Shown: positions 8,469 through 17,039 of the stretch, one piece after another
Layout: each line of letters opens with the position of its first letter
Position numbering within the stretch: the first letter of the stretch is position 1
Translations under genes and position numbers: made by a program
NCBI GenBank assembly: GCA_016179865.1
Contig: JACPCJ010000097.1
Location: forward strand, 1-47,277
Direction of reading: 5' to 3'
Length of the DNA stretch: 47,277 nucleotides
Source of the DNA: Actinomycetota bacterium
GTDB taxonomy: Bacteria; Actinomycetota; Acidimicrobiia; IMCC26256; JACPCJ01
The notes under the pieces: generated by a model
Told to the model about the DNA's origin: nothing
The model's input: only the letters and a program-made list of their open reading frames with translations
Database searches by the model: none

Positions 8469-9500
8469 TCAGGCCGAGAGCGTTCGTTCGAAGATCTCCA
8501 GGTAGCCCTCGACCATGGCCCGGGCCGAGAAGCGCTCCTCGACGCGCTTGCGGCAAGCCAGAGACGAGATCTCATCGACCCGTGCCACCCCGGCGGCCAT
8601 CCCCTCCACGGTGTCGGCGAGAAAGCCGGTTTCCCCCTCGGCCACGAGTTCCGGCGCCGCGCCCAGCGGCGCCGTCACGACGGGTGTGCCGCAGGCCATG
8701 GCCTCGATCATCACCAGCCCGAACGGCTCCGGCCACTGGATCGGGAAGACCATGGCCCGGGCGCGGCCCAGGAGGTCGGCCTTTTCGGCGTGGGGAATGT
8801 TCTCCCGCACTTCGACGGCGTCGGTGAGCTTCGGGGCCACCTCCTGCTCCCAGTAGTCCTGCTCGAAGGGCTCCGATTTCTTCACCAGCATCACGAGAGG
8901 CATGCCGGCCATGGCGGCGACGTCGATGGCGAGGGCGGGGCCCTTGTCGGGATTCGCCCGCCCCATGTAGAGGAGGAAGCCCTCCTTGTCGCGCTCCTCG
9001 CGGAACGGGTACGCGTCGAGGTCGATGCCGTTGTACACCGTGCCGGCGTAGCGGAGGTCGGGGTAGCCCGCCGCCTGCGATTCGCTGATCGAGACCAGAT
9101 GGATGCGCTCGTGGACGAGCTCGTAGTAGCGCCGGGCGGGCTCCGTCCACGGGCCGTGCAGGGTGTGCACGACGGGAGGACGCCCCCCGAGCATCGACCC
9201 CAGGGCGGGCCCGATGATCCCGGAGTGGTCGTGGATCACGTCGAACTCCCCCGCGTGCTCGAAGGACGCCAGCGTGTGGTAGGCGTCGAACCACACGTTG
9301 CCGAGGAGGGCCGGGTCCGGGGGTTCGTCCAGGGGAGAAACGAGGGCGGCCTTGGTCACCGAGCCGCCGCTGGCGAACAGCGGGACGTCGTGGCCGGCGT
9401 CGACGAGGCCGTCGGCCAGCAGGGCCACGACCAGCTCGATTCCCCCGTACCCAGTCGGGGGGACGCTGAACCAGACGGGCGCGATCTCAGCGATCCGCAC
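8469..9500 (-). CDS. GT4 glycosyltransferase
   Basis: 343 residues, GT-B fold. N-terminal PTGYGGIELVVALLADGL (glycine-rich loop and first helix), HDHSGIIGPAL in the first Rossmann domain, then the nucleotide-sugar half with GFLLYMGRANPDKGPALAI and the GT4 EX7E-type motif in PEPFGLVMIEAMACGTPVV. The GTG at 9500 follows AAGGAG. Divergent from a glycogen-debranching-like gene only 50 nt away with which it shares a promoter region; this pairing suggests a role in storage or small-glucan metabolism rather than the surface glycans made further right. Acceptor and donor are not deducible. Confidence 0.85.
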   Translation of the reverse strand: MRIAEIAPVWFSVPPTGYGGIELVVALLADGLVDAGHDVPLFASGGSVTKAALVSPLDEPPDPALLGNVWFDAYHTLASFEHAGEFDVIHDHSGIIGPALGSMLGGRPPVVHTLHGPWTEPARRYYELVHERIHLVSISESQAAGYPDLRYAGTVYNGIDLDAYPFREERDKEGFLLYMGRANPDKGPALAIDVAAMAGMPLVMLVKKSEPFEQDYWEQEVAPKLTDAVEVRENIPHAEKADLLGRARAMVFPIQWPEPFGLVMIEAMACGTPVVTAPLGAAPELVAEGETGFLADTVEGMAAGVARVDEISSLACRKRVEERFSARAMVEGYLEIFERTLSA

Positions 9501-9533
9501 TCGAACTCCTTGGGTCTGCGGGTGGAGAGGGAA

Positions 9534-9543
9534 AGGGTACCGT
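9534..9543. promoter_or_regulatory. Overlapping divergent -10 elements (GGTACC core)
   Basis: The plus strand has TACCGT (9538-9543), 7 nt before the ATG at 9551. The reverse strand has TACCCT (9539-9534) leading to the glycosyltransferase at 9500 with a short Shine-Dalgarno leader. The two hexamers share the GGTACC centre, so only one polymerase could occupy it at a time. Confidence 0.5.
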
Positions 9544-9550
9544 TGCCGCG

Positions 9551-11677
9551 ATGACCAACCCGTGGGCGACGAGCGCTAGCGCCTCCCTCGGAACGCACGG
9601 CGTCGTCACACTCGTCGAGGGCTCCGCCTTCTGCATCTCCGGGCGCACGGGCAACGTCCATCCCACCAATCCGGAGGGGCTGTTCTTCCGCGACACCCGG
9701 TTTCTTTCCCGCCTGGAGCTTCGGCTGAACGGGGCCGTTCCCGAGCCGCTCAGCGCCACCACCCTCGACCCCTTCTCGGCCGCCTTCGTGGCGCGCGATC
9801 AGCCCGGGGCGGGGAGGGCCGATTCCCACCTCGTCGTCTTCCGCCGCCGATACGTGGGTCGGGGAATGCGGGAAGACATCGTGATCCGCAACTTCGGCGC
9901 CGAGGCGGCGTTCTGCAGCATCGAGATCGACGTCGACTGCGACTTCGCCGACATCTTCGAGGTCAAGGAGATGCGGGTGCAGAAGATGGGCGAGCTCTCC
10001 ATGACGGCCGAGCACTCGCGCATGGAGTTCAGCTACCAGCGCGGCGCATTCCGCCGGTCCACGCTCGTCGACTTCTCAACCCCGCCGCACTTCAGCGACC
10101 GCATCGCCAACTACGAGGTCATCGTCCCCCCCGGCGCCGAGTGGAGCACGTGCCTCCAGGTCACCACGGTCATCGACGGCGAGGTCATCGAACCCCGGTA
10201 CCGGTGCGGCCAGCCGGTGGAGCGGGCGAAGCCCGTCGAGCGTCTCGAGGAATGGCGGCGGCGGCTTCCTGTGGTCGAGGTGGAGCACGCCACCTTCCGC
10301 AAGCTCCTCGATCGTTCGACCGAAGACCTCGCCGCCCTCCGGCTCTTCGACCCCGAGCACCCGGAGCGGGTGGTGGTGGCGGCGGGGGCCCCCTGGTTCA
10401 TGACGCTGTTCGGGCGCGACTCCCTGCTGACGTCGTGGATGGGGATGATGGCCGACCCCGACCTCGCCCTCGGGACCCTCCAGACCCTGGCCCGCTACCA
10501 GGGCAAGGAGGTCAACGCCCTCACCGAAGAGGAGCCGGGGCGGATCCTCCACGAGATGCGCGTCGGTGAGACCGCCGAACTGTCGCTCGGGGGTGGGCGG
10601 GTCTACTACGGGAGCGCCGACGCCACGCCGTTGTTCGTGATGCTGCTCGGAGAGCTCCAGCGCTGGGGCTACAAGCAGTCGGAGGTCGACGCCTTGCTCC
10701 CGGCCGCCGACCGGGCGCTCGAGTGGATCGCCCAGCACGGCGATCGCGACGGCGATGGCTACGTCGAGTACGAACGCACGTCCGACCGAGGTCTGCGCAA
10801 TCAGGGCTGGAAGGATTCCTGGGACGGGGTGACCTTCGCCGACGGAGCGCTGGCCGAGCCGCCGATTGCATTGTGCGAGGTGCAGGCCTACGTATATGCC
10901 GCCTACGTCGCCCGGTCGCACTTCGCCACCGAGCACGGCGACGCCGACCTCGCCGAAGACCTGCGCAAGAAGGCGCTGTCTCTGAAGGAGTCCTACAACC
11001 GCGACTTCTGGCTCGAGGACCAGGGCTGGTACGCCATGGCCCTCGACGCCGACAAGCGACCGGTCGACGCCCTGGTGTCGAACATGGGCCACTGTCTGTG
11101 GGCCGGCATCGTCGACACCGACCGGGCCCGCATCGTGGCGGACCGGCTCATGGGCGACGAGCTGTTCTCGGGGTGGGGGGTGCGCACGCTCGCCGCCGGC
11201 ATGGGCCGCTTCAACCCGATCAGCTACCACAACGGCAGCGTGTGGCCCCACGACAACGCCATCGCCGCCGCCGGCCTGATGCGCTACGGCTTTGTCGACG
11301 AGGCCCACCGGGTCATGGAGGCGCTGGTGTCGGCGGCCCCATATTTCGACGACCGGCTCCCGGAGCTGTTTGCCGGGTTCTCTCGCGCCGAGCTTCCGTT
11401 CCCGGTCAGCTACCCCACGTCGTGTTCGCCCCAAGCGTGGGCGGCGGCGACGCCACTGTTGTTCCTCCGCACGATGCTGCGCCTGGAGCCCGACATCCGG
11501 AACGCCGAACTTCGCATCGCGCCCGCCATCCCGGAATGGGCAGGCCGCATCCGCGTCAATGACGTGCCGTTCATGGGCGGGCACCTCTCGATCGAGGTCG
11601 AGGGCGAGCGCATGCACGTGACCGCGCTGCCCGAGGGCCTGTCCCTCGTCCACACACCTCGCCGACCGACCTTCTAG
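9551..11677 (+). CDS. Glycogen debranching enzyme-like (amylo-alpha-1,6-glucosidase family)
   Basis: 708 residues. N-terminal beta-sandwich of the GDE_N type (about residues 15-215, with NPEGLFFRDTRFLSRLELRLNG) followed by an (alpha/alpha)6 barrel (about 270-690). Barrel signature segments: WFMTLFGRDSLLTSWM, NQGWKDSWDGVTFADG and the near-C-terminal YHNGSVWPHDNAIAA, which carry the acidic residues expected in these hydrolases. No signal peptide, so it is cytoplasmic. Such proteins cleave alpha-1,6 or related glucosyl linkages. Leaderless-type start (TACCGT 7 nt before ATG). The HAD phosphatase gene follows 17 nt later, and the glycosyltransferase is divergent, together making a small glucan-metabolism group. 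Confidence 0.85.
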   Translation: MTNPWATSASASLGTHGVVTLVEGSAFCISGRTGNVHPTNPEGLFFRDTRFLSRLELRLNGAVPEPLSATTLDPFSAAFVARDQPGAGRADSHLVVFRRRYVGRGMREDIVIRNFGAEAAFCSIEIDVDCDFADIFEVKEMRVQKMGELSMTAEHSRMEFSYQRGAFRRSTLVDFSTPPHFSDRIANYEVIVPPGAEWSTCLQVTTVIDGEVIEPRYRCGQPVERAKPVERLEEWRRRLPVVEVEHATFRKLLDRSTEDLAALRLFDPEHPERVVVAAGAPWFMTLFGRDSLLTSWMGMMADPDLALGTLQTLARYQGKEVNALTEEEPGRILHEMRVGETAELSLGGGRVYYGSADATPLFVMLLGELQRWGYKQSEVDALLPAADRALEWIAQHGDRDGDGYVEYERTSDRGLRNQGWKDSWDGVTFADGALAEPPIALCEVQAYVYAAYVARSHFATEHGDADLAEDLRKKALSLKESYNRDFWLEDQGWYAMALDADKRPVDALVSNMGHCLWAGIVDTDRARIVADRLMGDELFSGWGVRTLAAGMGRFNPISYHNGSVWPHDNAIAAAGLMRYGFVDEAHRVMEALVSAAPYFDDRLPELFAGFSRAELPFPVSYPTSCSPQAWAAATPLLFLRTMLRLEPDIRNAELRIAPAIPEWAGRIRVNDVPFMGGHLSIEVEGERMHVTALPEGLSLVHTPRRPTF

Positions 11678-11694
11678 CCGGGCTCGACACCGCC

Positions 11695-12372
11695 GTGACC
11701 CTGCGCGCCCTGGTCTTCGACTTCGACGGCCTGATCCTCGACACCGAGGGCGTGGTCATGGAGGCGTGGCGGGTCGAGTACGAGCGCCACGGGGCGCCCT
11801 TCGACGGCGACGCCTTCGTCCGGACCAACGTCGGGTCGATCCGCGGACAGCCGGGTTACGTCGACGAGTACGACGAACTCGAACGTCTCATCGGGCGGCC
11901 GGTGGACCGCGAGGAGATCCAGTCCCGTCGCATCACCCACCACGAGCGGCTCCTGGCGAGCCTCGTTCCGAACCCCGGGGTCATCGACTGGATTACACAG
12001 TCGGCCGGTGCCGGACTGGCGCTGGCGATCGCCTCGTCGTCTCCGAGGAGCTGGGTGGTGCCCCTGCTCCAGAGGCACGGACTCGAAGAGCACTTCTCGG
12101 TTGTGGCGACCCGCACCGAGGTCGGCGAGGTGGGCAAACCCGATCCGGCCGTCTACCTCCATGCCCTGGGTGGGCTCGGCGTGCATGGGGGAGAAGCTGT
12201 TGCCTTGGAGGACTCCCCGGCCGGGGTCACGGCGGCAAAGGCTGCTGGGCTGTTTGCCGTGGCCGTGCCAAGCGAGATGACCCGAGTGCTCGACTTCTCC
12301 GAGGCGGACCTCGTCGTGGACTCCCTCGCCGCCTTCACCCTCGACGACCTGTTGGCACGTCTCCGTTCTTGA
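11695..12372 (+). CDS. HAD-family phosphatase (beta-phosphoglucomutase-like)
   Basis: 225 residues. Motif I DFDGLILDTE (nucleophile Asp and acid Asp), motif II in ASSSPRSWV, motif III Lys in GKPDPAVYL, motif IV in ALEDSPAGVTAAKAAG. The alpha-helical cap after motif I puts it in the subfamily with phosphoglycolate phosphatase and beta-phosphoglucomutase. Its position 17 nt after a debranching-type enzyme favours a sugar phosphate substrate, but this is inference. GTG start. The stop codon lies inside the first arm of a 22-bp-stem palindrome. Confidence 0.83.
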   Translation: MTLRALVFDFDGLILDTEGVVMEAWRVEYERHGAPFDGDAFVRTNVGSIRGQPGYVDEYDELERLIGRPVDREEIQSRRITHHERLLASLVPNPGVIDWITQSAGAGLALAIASSSPRSWVVPLLQRHGLEEHFSVVATRTEVGEVGKPDPAVYLHALGGLGVHGGEAVALEDSPAGVTAAKAAGLFAVAVPSEMTRVLDFSEADLVVDSLAAFTLDDLLARLRS

Positions 12373-12413
12373 CGGCGAATTCCGTCTCCAGGACGGAATT
12401 CGCCGTCAAGAAC
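12365..12413. terminator. Palindrome family B, copy 2
   Basis: 22-bp perfect stem (12365-12386 with 12392-12413), 5-nt loop, arm GTTCTTGACGGCGAATTCCG. It differs from copies 1 and 3 at several stem positions, and each change is matched on the other arm. Overlaps the HAD stop codon and ends 17 nt before the stop of the converging MBL gene. Confidence 0.75.
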
Positions 12414-12429
12414 GAGGACTCGCGCGGCG

Positions 12430-13041
12430 CTACCAGCCTCGGTCGATCCACTCCTGCAGGTGGGGCCGCTCGGTGCCGATCGTGGTGTCGAGGCCGTGGC
12501 CCGGCATCACGATCGTTTCGTCCGGCAGCGTGAGCAGGCGGTCTTCGATCGAGCGGATGATGGTGGGAAAGTCGGCCCCCGGGAGCTTCGTGTTTCCCGG
12601 CCCACCCGGGAAGAGGGTGTCGCCGGACAGGAGCACCGGCTCACCTTCGATCAGGAAGCACACCGACCCCGGGGTGTGTCCCGGGGTGTGGATCGACCGG
12701 ATCCGCAGCCGCCCCACCTCCTGCACGTCGCCGTCGTGGATCAGCAGGTCGTATGACGGCAGGTCGGCGGCATCGTCGGGCGACACGGCCACGTCGATCC
12801 CGGCGTCGCGCATGGGGGTGACGGCCTGGATGTGGTCCCAGTGGCCGTGGGTCGTGAGCACGCGCCGGACGCCAGCGGCCTTGGACACCTCGAGCAGCAA
12901 CTCGTGCTCGTTGGCGGCGTCGACGAGGACGGCGTGGCCAGACTGCTTGCACCGCACGACGTAGACGTCGTTCTCGAACGGCCCCACGACGTACTTGTCG
13001 ATCCGCACGGTGCTCGTCTCGTAGTGAGCGGGGTGGGTCAT
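12430..13041 (-). CDS. MBL-fold metal hydrolase (glyoxalase II-like)
   Basis: 203 residues. The zinc-binding motif HGHWDH (THGHWDHIQ) plus His in HTPGHTPGSV, Asp in SGDTLFPGG and His in MPGHGLDT give the full two-metal set of the metallo-beta-lactamase fold. Size and motif spacing match hydroxyacylglutathione hydrolase-like and persulfide-dioxygenase-like proteins; which thioester or thiol substrate is used cannot be read. The ATG at 13041 is preceded by TAGTCT with 7 nt between, so the transcript is probably leaderless. The frame is open further upstream, but that part only mirrors the membrane-protein gene on the other strand. Confidence 0.88.
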   Translation of the reverse strand: MTHPAHYETSTVRIDKYVVGPFENDVYVVRCKQSGHAVLVDAANEHELLLEVSKAAGVRRVLTTHGHWDHIQAVTPMRDAGIDVAVSPDDAADLPSYDLLIHDGDVQEVGRLRIRSIHTPGHTPGSVCFLIEGEPVLLSGDTLFPGGPGNTKLPGADFPTIIRSIEDRLLTLPDETIVMPGHGLDTTIGTERPHLQEWIDRGW

Positions 13042-13048
13042 CGCTCGC

Positions 13049-13075
13049 AGACTACCGGCGCCGAGGGCGTAGCCT
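13049..13075. promoter_or_regulatory. Divergent leaderless promoter pair
   Basis: Reverse strand: TAGTCT (13054-13049), 7 nt before the ATG at 13041. Plus strand: TAGCCT (13070-13075), 8 nt before the GTG at 13084. The two genes start 43 nt apart, leaving no room for untranslated leaders. Confidence 0.55.
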
Positions 13076-13083
13076 GCCCGGCC

Positions 13084-14625
13084 GTGGTCACCGGGACGGA
13101 GGCGCGGCGGGGGTGGGTGACCCCCGCCGTTGTGGCGTTCGTCCTGGTCGGGATCGGGCTCCGGCTGTGGTTGCTCACCTCGCCGGTGCGGTACGTCGAT
13201 GCCGACGAGGCGGTCGTCGGGCTCATGGCCCGGGGGCTCCTCCATGGCAGGGTCGAAGCCTTCTTCTGGGGGCAGGACTACGGCGGGATTCAGGAGGCGG
13301 TGCTTGTCGCCGGCCTGATGAAGGTGGGCCTGTCGACCTTCCTGGCCATGAAGCTGGTGCCCGTCGGGCTCGCCGCCGGCGCCGCCATCCTGGTGTGGCG
13401 CATCGGGCGCCGCCTCGCCGGCGAAGACGCCGGGCGGCTCGCCGGGGCGCTGTCCTGGGCCGCGCCGGCGGCGTCGGTCTGGCTGTCGACCAAGGAGCGC
13501 GGCTTCTACGGCGCCACGCTGGTGCTGTCGCTCCTGGCGGTGCTCCTCCTCCTGCGTGTCGACGAGCGGCCCAACTGGCGCGACGCGGCCCTCTTCGGCC
13601 TGGCTGCCGGTTCCGCCTGGTACGCCAGCCCCCAGGCGCTCTACCTCGTGGCCCCGACCGGCGTCTGGCTCGTCGTGCGCGCCTGGCGCACGGGGCGGGC
13701 TCGGCAGCTCGCCCCGCTGGCTCCGGTGGCGGTGCTGGGCGCAGTGGCGGGGGCGTTTCCGTGGCTGGTGGCGAACCTGCACCGCGACTGGGCCTCGCTC
13801 TCGGCCTCGCGCGCCATACCCGACACGAGCTTCTGGGACCGCCTGGAGCTGTTCTTCCGCCAGGGCCTGCCGGTGCTCGTGGGCCTGCGCCACCCGGTGA
13901 CACCGGTGTGGTCGCAGGGCGCCGCCGGGCGCATCGCCTACTACGCCGTGGCCCTGCCGGGTCTGGTCGCCGTCGCAGCCCTCGCCTGGCGGCGGACGCC
14001 GAAGCTGACACCGATCGTGCTGGCCATGGCCACGTACCCGATCGTGTTTGCCGTATTCCCGACGTCGTTCACGGTGGCCGACCCCCGTTACCTGACCTTC
14101 CTGGCCCCGCTGGTGGCGTTGGTCGTGGGCTGGGCGCTCGTGCGCGGTCCGCGGCCGCTCGTGGCCGTGGGCTTGGTCTTCGTGCTCGGGACGGGCGTCG
14201 TCGGGACCGGGAACGTGGTCGACCGCGCCGACGTGCTCGGCAACTGGGATGTGGCCGCCGGGAACCTTGACCCGTTGCTGGCCACCCTCGAACATGAGCA
14301 GGTCGACCGTATGTTCGCCGACTACTGGATTGCCCACCGCGTCGACCTGGAAAGCGGCGAGCGCCTCATCGCAACCCCGCTCGAGTACGTGCGCCACCAG
14401 GCCTACGAAGGGGCCGTGCGGGCCGAGGAGCGGCCGGCGTACGTGCTGTTCCGGGGCACCACGAGCGAGCAGCGCCTCGGCGCCTACCTGGGCACCAACC
14501 ACATTGGCTTCGACCGCTTCGACGCCGGCATCTATGTCGTGTATCGGCCGCACGAGCGGGTGCTGCCGGAACGGGTCGAAGAGCTGTGGGCCAAGGCGCG
14601 AGGCTTCCCCTCTGTCCCGCTCTGA
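13084..14625 (+). CDS. GT39/PMT-like integral membrane glycosyltransferase
   Basis: 513 residues. N-terminal half and middle hold about ten hydrophobic segments (AVVAFVLVGIGLRLWLL, ATLVLSLLAVLLLL, YLTFLAPLVALVVGWALV and others). The first extracytoplasmic loop has the acidic pair YVDADEAVVGLM, the position of the catalytic acid in GT-C enzymes such as protein mannosyltransferases and ArnT. A soluble C-terminal part of about 130 residues follows. These enzymes transfer sugars from polyprenyl-phosphate donors on the outer face of the membrane. The GTG at 13084 was chosen from a TAGCCT element 8 nt upstream and because translation before it reads across the opposite promoter. Confidence 0.75.
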   Translation: MVTGTEARRGWVTPAVVAFVLVGIGLRLWLLTSPVRYVDADEAVVGLMARGLLHGRVEAFFWGQDYGGIQEAVLVAGLMKVGLSTFLAMKLVPVGLAAGAAILVWRIGRRLAGEDAGRLAGALSWAAPAASVWLSTKERGFYGATLVLSLLAVLLLLRVDERPNWRDAALFGLAAGSAWYASPQALYLVAPTGVWLVVRAWRTGRARQLAPLAPVAVLGAVAGAFPWLVANLHRDWASLSASRAIPDTSFWDRLELFFRQGLPVLVGLRHPVTPVWSQGAAGRIAYYAVALPGLVAVAALAWRRTPKLTPIVLAMATYPIVFAVFPTSFTVADPRYLTFLAPLVALVVGWALVRGPRPLVAVGLVFVLGTGVVGTGNVVDRADVLGNWDVAAGNLDPLLATLEHEQVDRMFADYWIAHRVDLESGERLIATPLEYVRHQAYEGAVRAEERPAYVLFRGTTSEQRLGAYLGTNHIGFDRFDAGIYVVYRPHERVLPERVEELWAKARGFPSVPL

Positions 14626-14654
14626 TGGGGCCGCTCGGGCCCCGGCCTGGTGAC

Positions 14655-14677
14655 TTGACCGCTCGGTCTAGTACGTT
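14655..14677 (+). promoter_or_regulatory. TetR-type operator and promoter of the acyl-CoA dehydrogenase operon
   Basis: GACCG-CT-CGGTC (14657-14668) is an inverted repeat of the ACCGNNCGGT type often bound by TetR repressors of lipid and steroid catabolism in actinobacteria. It is followed by TAGTAC/TACGTT (14669-14677), a likely -10 a few bases before the GTG at 14684. Binding protein unknown. Confidence 0.55.
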
Positions 14678-14683
14678 CCTGGC

Positions 14684-15865
14684 GTGCAAGCTGCGCCCGA
14701 GCTGGAGGCGTTCCGCCACGAGGTTCGTTCTTGGCTCGACGAGAACCTCAGTGACGAGTTCCGCAACCTCGGCGGTGACGCCGGGCCCGCCGACGACCGT
14801 GACTGGGACGCCCGAGTGGTCTGGGAGCAGAGGCTCGGCGAGGCGGGCTGGATCGGCCTCGGGTGGCCGAAAGATCTGGGCGGGCGCGGGGCGTCCATCC
14901 TGGAAGAGGTCATCTTCCACGAGGAGTACGCCAAGGCCGGCGCCCCGGCGCGGGTGAGCTTCTTCGGCGAGGGCCTGCTCGGCCCGACGATCGTCAACCT
15001 CGGCACGCCAGAGCAAAAGGCCAAGTTCCTGCCGCCCATCCTCGCCGCCAAGGAGTTCTGGTGTCAGGGCTACTCGGAGCCCGACGCCGGATCCGACCTG
15101 GCGGGGGTGAAGACCACGGCCGTCCTCGACGGCGACGAGTGGGTCATCAACGGCCAGAAGATCTGGACGACCTTCGCTCACCACGCCGACTGGTGCTTCG
15201 CCGTCGTGCGGACCGACCCCGAGGCCCCGAAGCACAAGGGGCTGTCGTACCTCCTCGTGCCCATGGACCAGCCCGGCGTCGAGGTGCGGGGCATCAAGAC
15301 CATCGTGGGCACGTCGGAGTTCAACGAGGTGTTCTTCACCGACGCCCGCACCCCGACCGAGAACATCGTCGGTGAGGTCAACGACGGGTGGAAGGTGGCG
15401 ATGGCCACCCTCGGCTTCGAGCGGGGCACGGCCTTCCTCGGCCAGCAGCTCCGATTCGAGGAGGAGATGCGCCACCTGCTCGCCGAGGCGCAAAAGCGGG
15501 GCCGGGCCGACGACCCCGTCCTCCGCGACCGCCTCGCCGACGCCTACGCCCGCCTCCGGATCATGCGTTTCAACGGCGAGCGAATGCTCGCCAACCTCGC
15601 CGCCAAGGGCGTGCTCGGCCCCGAGTCGTCGATCGGCAAGCTCTACTGGAGCTCGTGGCACCGGGCGCTCGGCGAACTCGAGGTCGCCGTCATGGGGCCC
15701 GACGCCATGGTGGTCGGCCCCGGATACGAGCCCAACGAGTTCCAGCACTACTTCCTCTCGAGCCGGGCGGAGACGATCTACGCCGGTTCGAGCGAGATCC
15801 AGAGAAACGTGATCGCCGAGCGGGTCTTGGGGCTGCCCCGGGAGCCCGCCGTCGCTTCCAAATAG
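14684..15865 (+). CDS. Acyl-CoA dehydrogenase, subunit-type 1
   Basis: 393 residues, acyl-CoA dehydrogenase fold: N-terminal helices, middle beta domain (FWCQGYSEPDAGSDLAGVKT, WTTFAHHADWCF), C-terminal helices with YFLSSRAETIYAGSSEIQRNVIAERVLGLPREP. Together with the next gene it resembles the paired FadE proteins of mycobacteria, which form alpha2-beta2 heterotetramers that oxidise bulky acyl-CoAs such as steroid side chains (established for that group). FAD-dependent, cytoplasmic. GTG start at 14684 just after an operator. The substrate here is inferred only as a bulky or branched acyl-CoA. Confidence 0.88.
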   Translation: MQAAPELEAFRHEVRSWLDENLSDEFRNLGGDAGPADDRDWDARVVWEQRLGEAGWIGLGWPKDLGGRGASILEEVIFHEEYAKAGAPARVSFFGEGLLGPTIVNLGTPEQKAKFLPPILAAKEFWCQGYSEPDAGSDLAGVKTTAVLDGDEWVINGQKIWTTFAHHADWCFAVVRTDPEAPKHKGLSYLLVPMDQPGVEVRGIKTIVGTSEFNEVFFTDARTPTENIVGEVNDGWKVAMATLGFERGTAFLGQQLRFEEEMRHLLAEAQKRGRADDPVLRDRLADAYARLRIMRFNGERMLANLAAKGVLGPESSIGKLYWSSWHRALGELEVAVMGPDAMVVGPGYEPNEFQHYFLSSRAETIYAGSSEIQRNVIAERVLGLPREPAVASK

Positions 15866-15904
15866 GGCCCGAGCGGCCCTCAGAGCGGAAAACAGGAGAC
15901 ACCC

Positions 15905-17035
15905 GTGAACTTCGCCTTCTCCGAAGAACAGGTTGCCCTCCGGGAGACCGTTGCTCAGTTCCTCGAGCAGAAGTCGCCCTCGGCCGAGGTTCGCCGCATC
16001 ATGGAGACCACGGAGGGGTACGACCCCGAAGTCTGGCGCCAGATGGGCGAGCAGATGGGCCTTCAGGGGCTGCACATTCCCGAGGAGTACGGCGGGCAGG
16101 GCTACACGTTCGTGGAGCTGGGCATCGTGCTCGAGGAGATGGGCAAGCGGCTGCTGTGCGCGCCCTACTTCGCCACCGTCTGCCTCGCCGCCAATGCGGT
16201 CATGAACGCCGGCTCCGACTCTCAGAAGAAGGAGCTGCTGCCCGGCATCGCCTCCGGTGAGACCATCGCCACGCTGGCCTTCACCGAGCCGTCCGGGAAG
16301 TGGGACGCCGACGGCATCGCCATGACGTATGAACCGGCGGGCGACGGCTTCGCGCTGTCCGGCGAGAAGATGTTCGTCATCGACGGCCACAACGCCGACC
16401 TCATCGTGGTCGTGGCGCGCAAGGCGGGCACGTCGGGCACCGAGGGGATTTCGTTCTTCACCGTGGCCGGCGACGCTGCCGGTCTCACCCGCACGGCACT
16501 CGAGACCATGGACATGACCCGCAAGCAGGCCAAGCTCGAGTTCTCGGGCGTTCCCGCCGAACTCCTCGGCGAGGAGGGGTCGGGCTGGGCGGCGCTGTCG
16601 AAGACCCTCGACCAGGCCGCCGTGTGCCTGTCGTCGGAGATGGTCGGCGGGTCGCAGGAGGTGCTCGACATGTCCGTCGAGTACGCCAAGGTCCGGGTGC
16701 AGTTCGGCCGTCCCATCGGCTCGTTCCAGGCCATCAAGCACAAATGCGCCGACATGCTGTTGGAGACCGAGTCGGCGAAGTCGGCCGCCTACTACGCGGC
16801 CTGGGCCGCCGCCGAAGACAACGAGGAGCTTCCCACCGTCGCCTGCCTGGCCAAGGCGTACTGCTCCGAGGCCTACTTCCACTGCGCGGCGGAGAACATC
16901 CAGATCCATGGCGGGATCGGCTTCACCTGGGAGCACGACGCCCACCTGTACTTCAAGCGGGCGAAGTCGTCGGAGACCTACCTGGGCGACGCCACCTACC
17001 ACCGCGAGCTCCTCGCCCAGCGCATCGGCATCTGA
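15905..17035 (+). CDS. Acyl-CoA dehydrogenase, subunit-type 2
   Basis: 376 residues. N-terminal MNFAFSEEQVALRETVAQFLEQ, middle domain ATLAFTEPSGKWDADGIAMTYEP and C-terminal IQIHGGIGFTWEHDAHLYFKRAKSS segments are typical of the FadE partner subunit. GTG at 15905 follows AGGAGA at a normal distance. It lies 39 nt after the first dehydrogenase gene, so the two are co-transcribed. Sequence differences between them (only the first has the SSRAETIYAGSSEIQR loop) support a heteromeric enzyme. Short-chain or steroid-type acyl-CoA is the expected substrate class. Confidence 0.88.
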   Translation: MNFAFSEEQVALRETVAQFLEQKSPSAEVRRIMETTEGYDPEVWRQMGEQMGLQGLHIPEEYGGQGYTFVELGIVLEEMGKRLLCAPYFATVCLAANAVMNAGSDSQKKELLPGIASGETIATLAFTEPSGKWDADGIAMTYEPAGDGFALSGEKMFVIDGHNADLIVVVARKAGTSGTEGISFFTVAGDAAGLTRTALETMDMTRKQAKLEFSGVPAELLGEEGSGWAALSKTLDQAAVCLSSEMVGGSQEVLDMSVEYAKVRVQFGRPIGSFQAIKHKCADMLLETESAKSAAYYAAWAAAEDNEELPTVACLAKAYCSEAYFHCAAENIQIHGGIGFTWEHDAHLYFKRAKSSETYLGDATYHRELLAQRIGI

Positions 17036-17039
17036 CCGC

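Noticed and set aside
12832-13083. Upstream extension of the GT39-like protein
   Set aside because: It runs antisense through the MBL gene and across its promoter; the TAGCCT element and membrane topology support the GTG at 13084.
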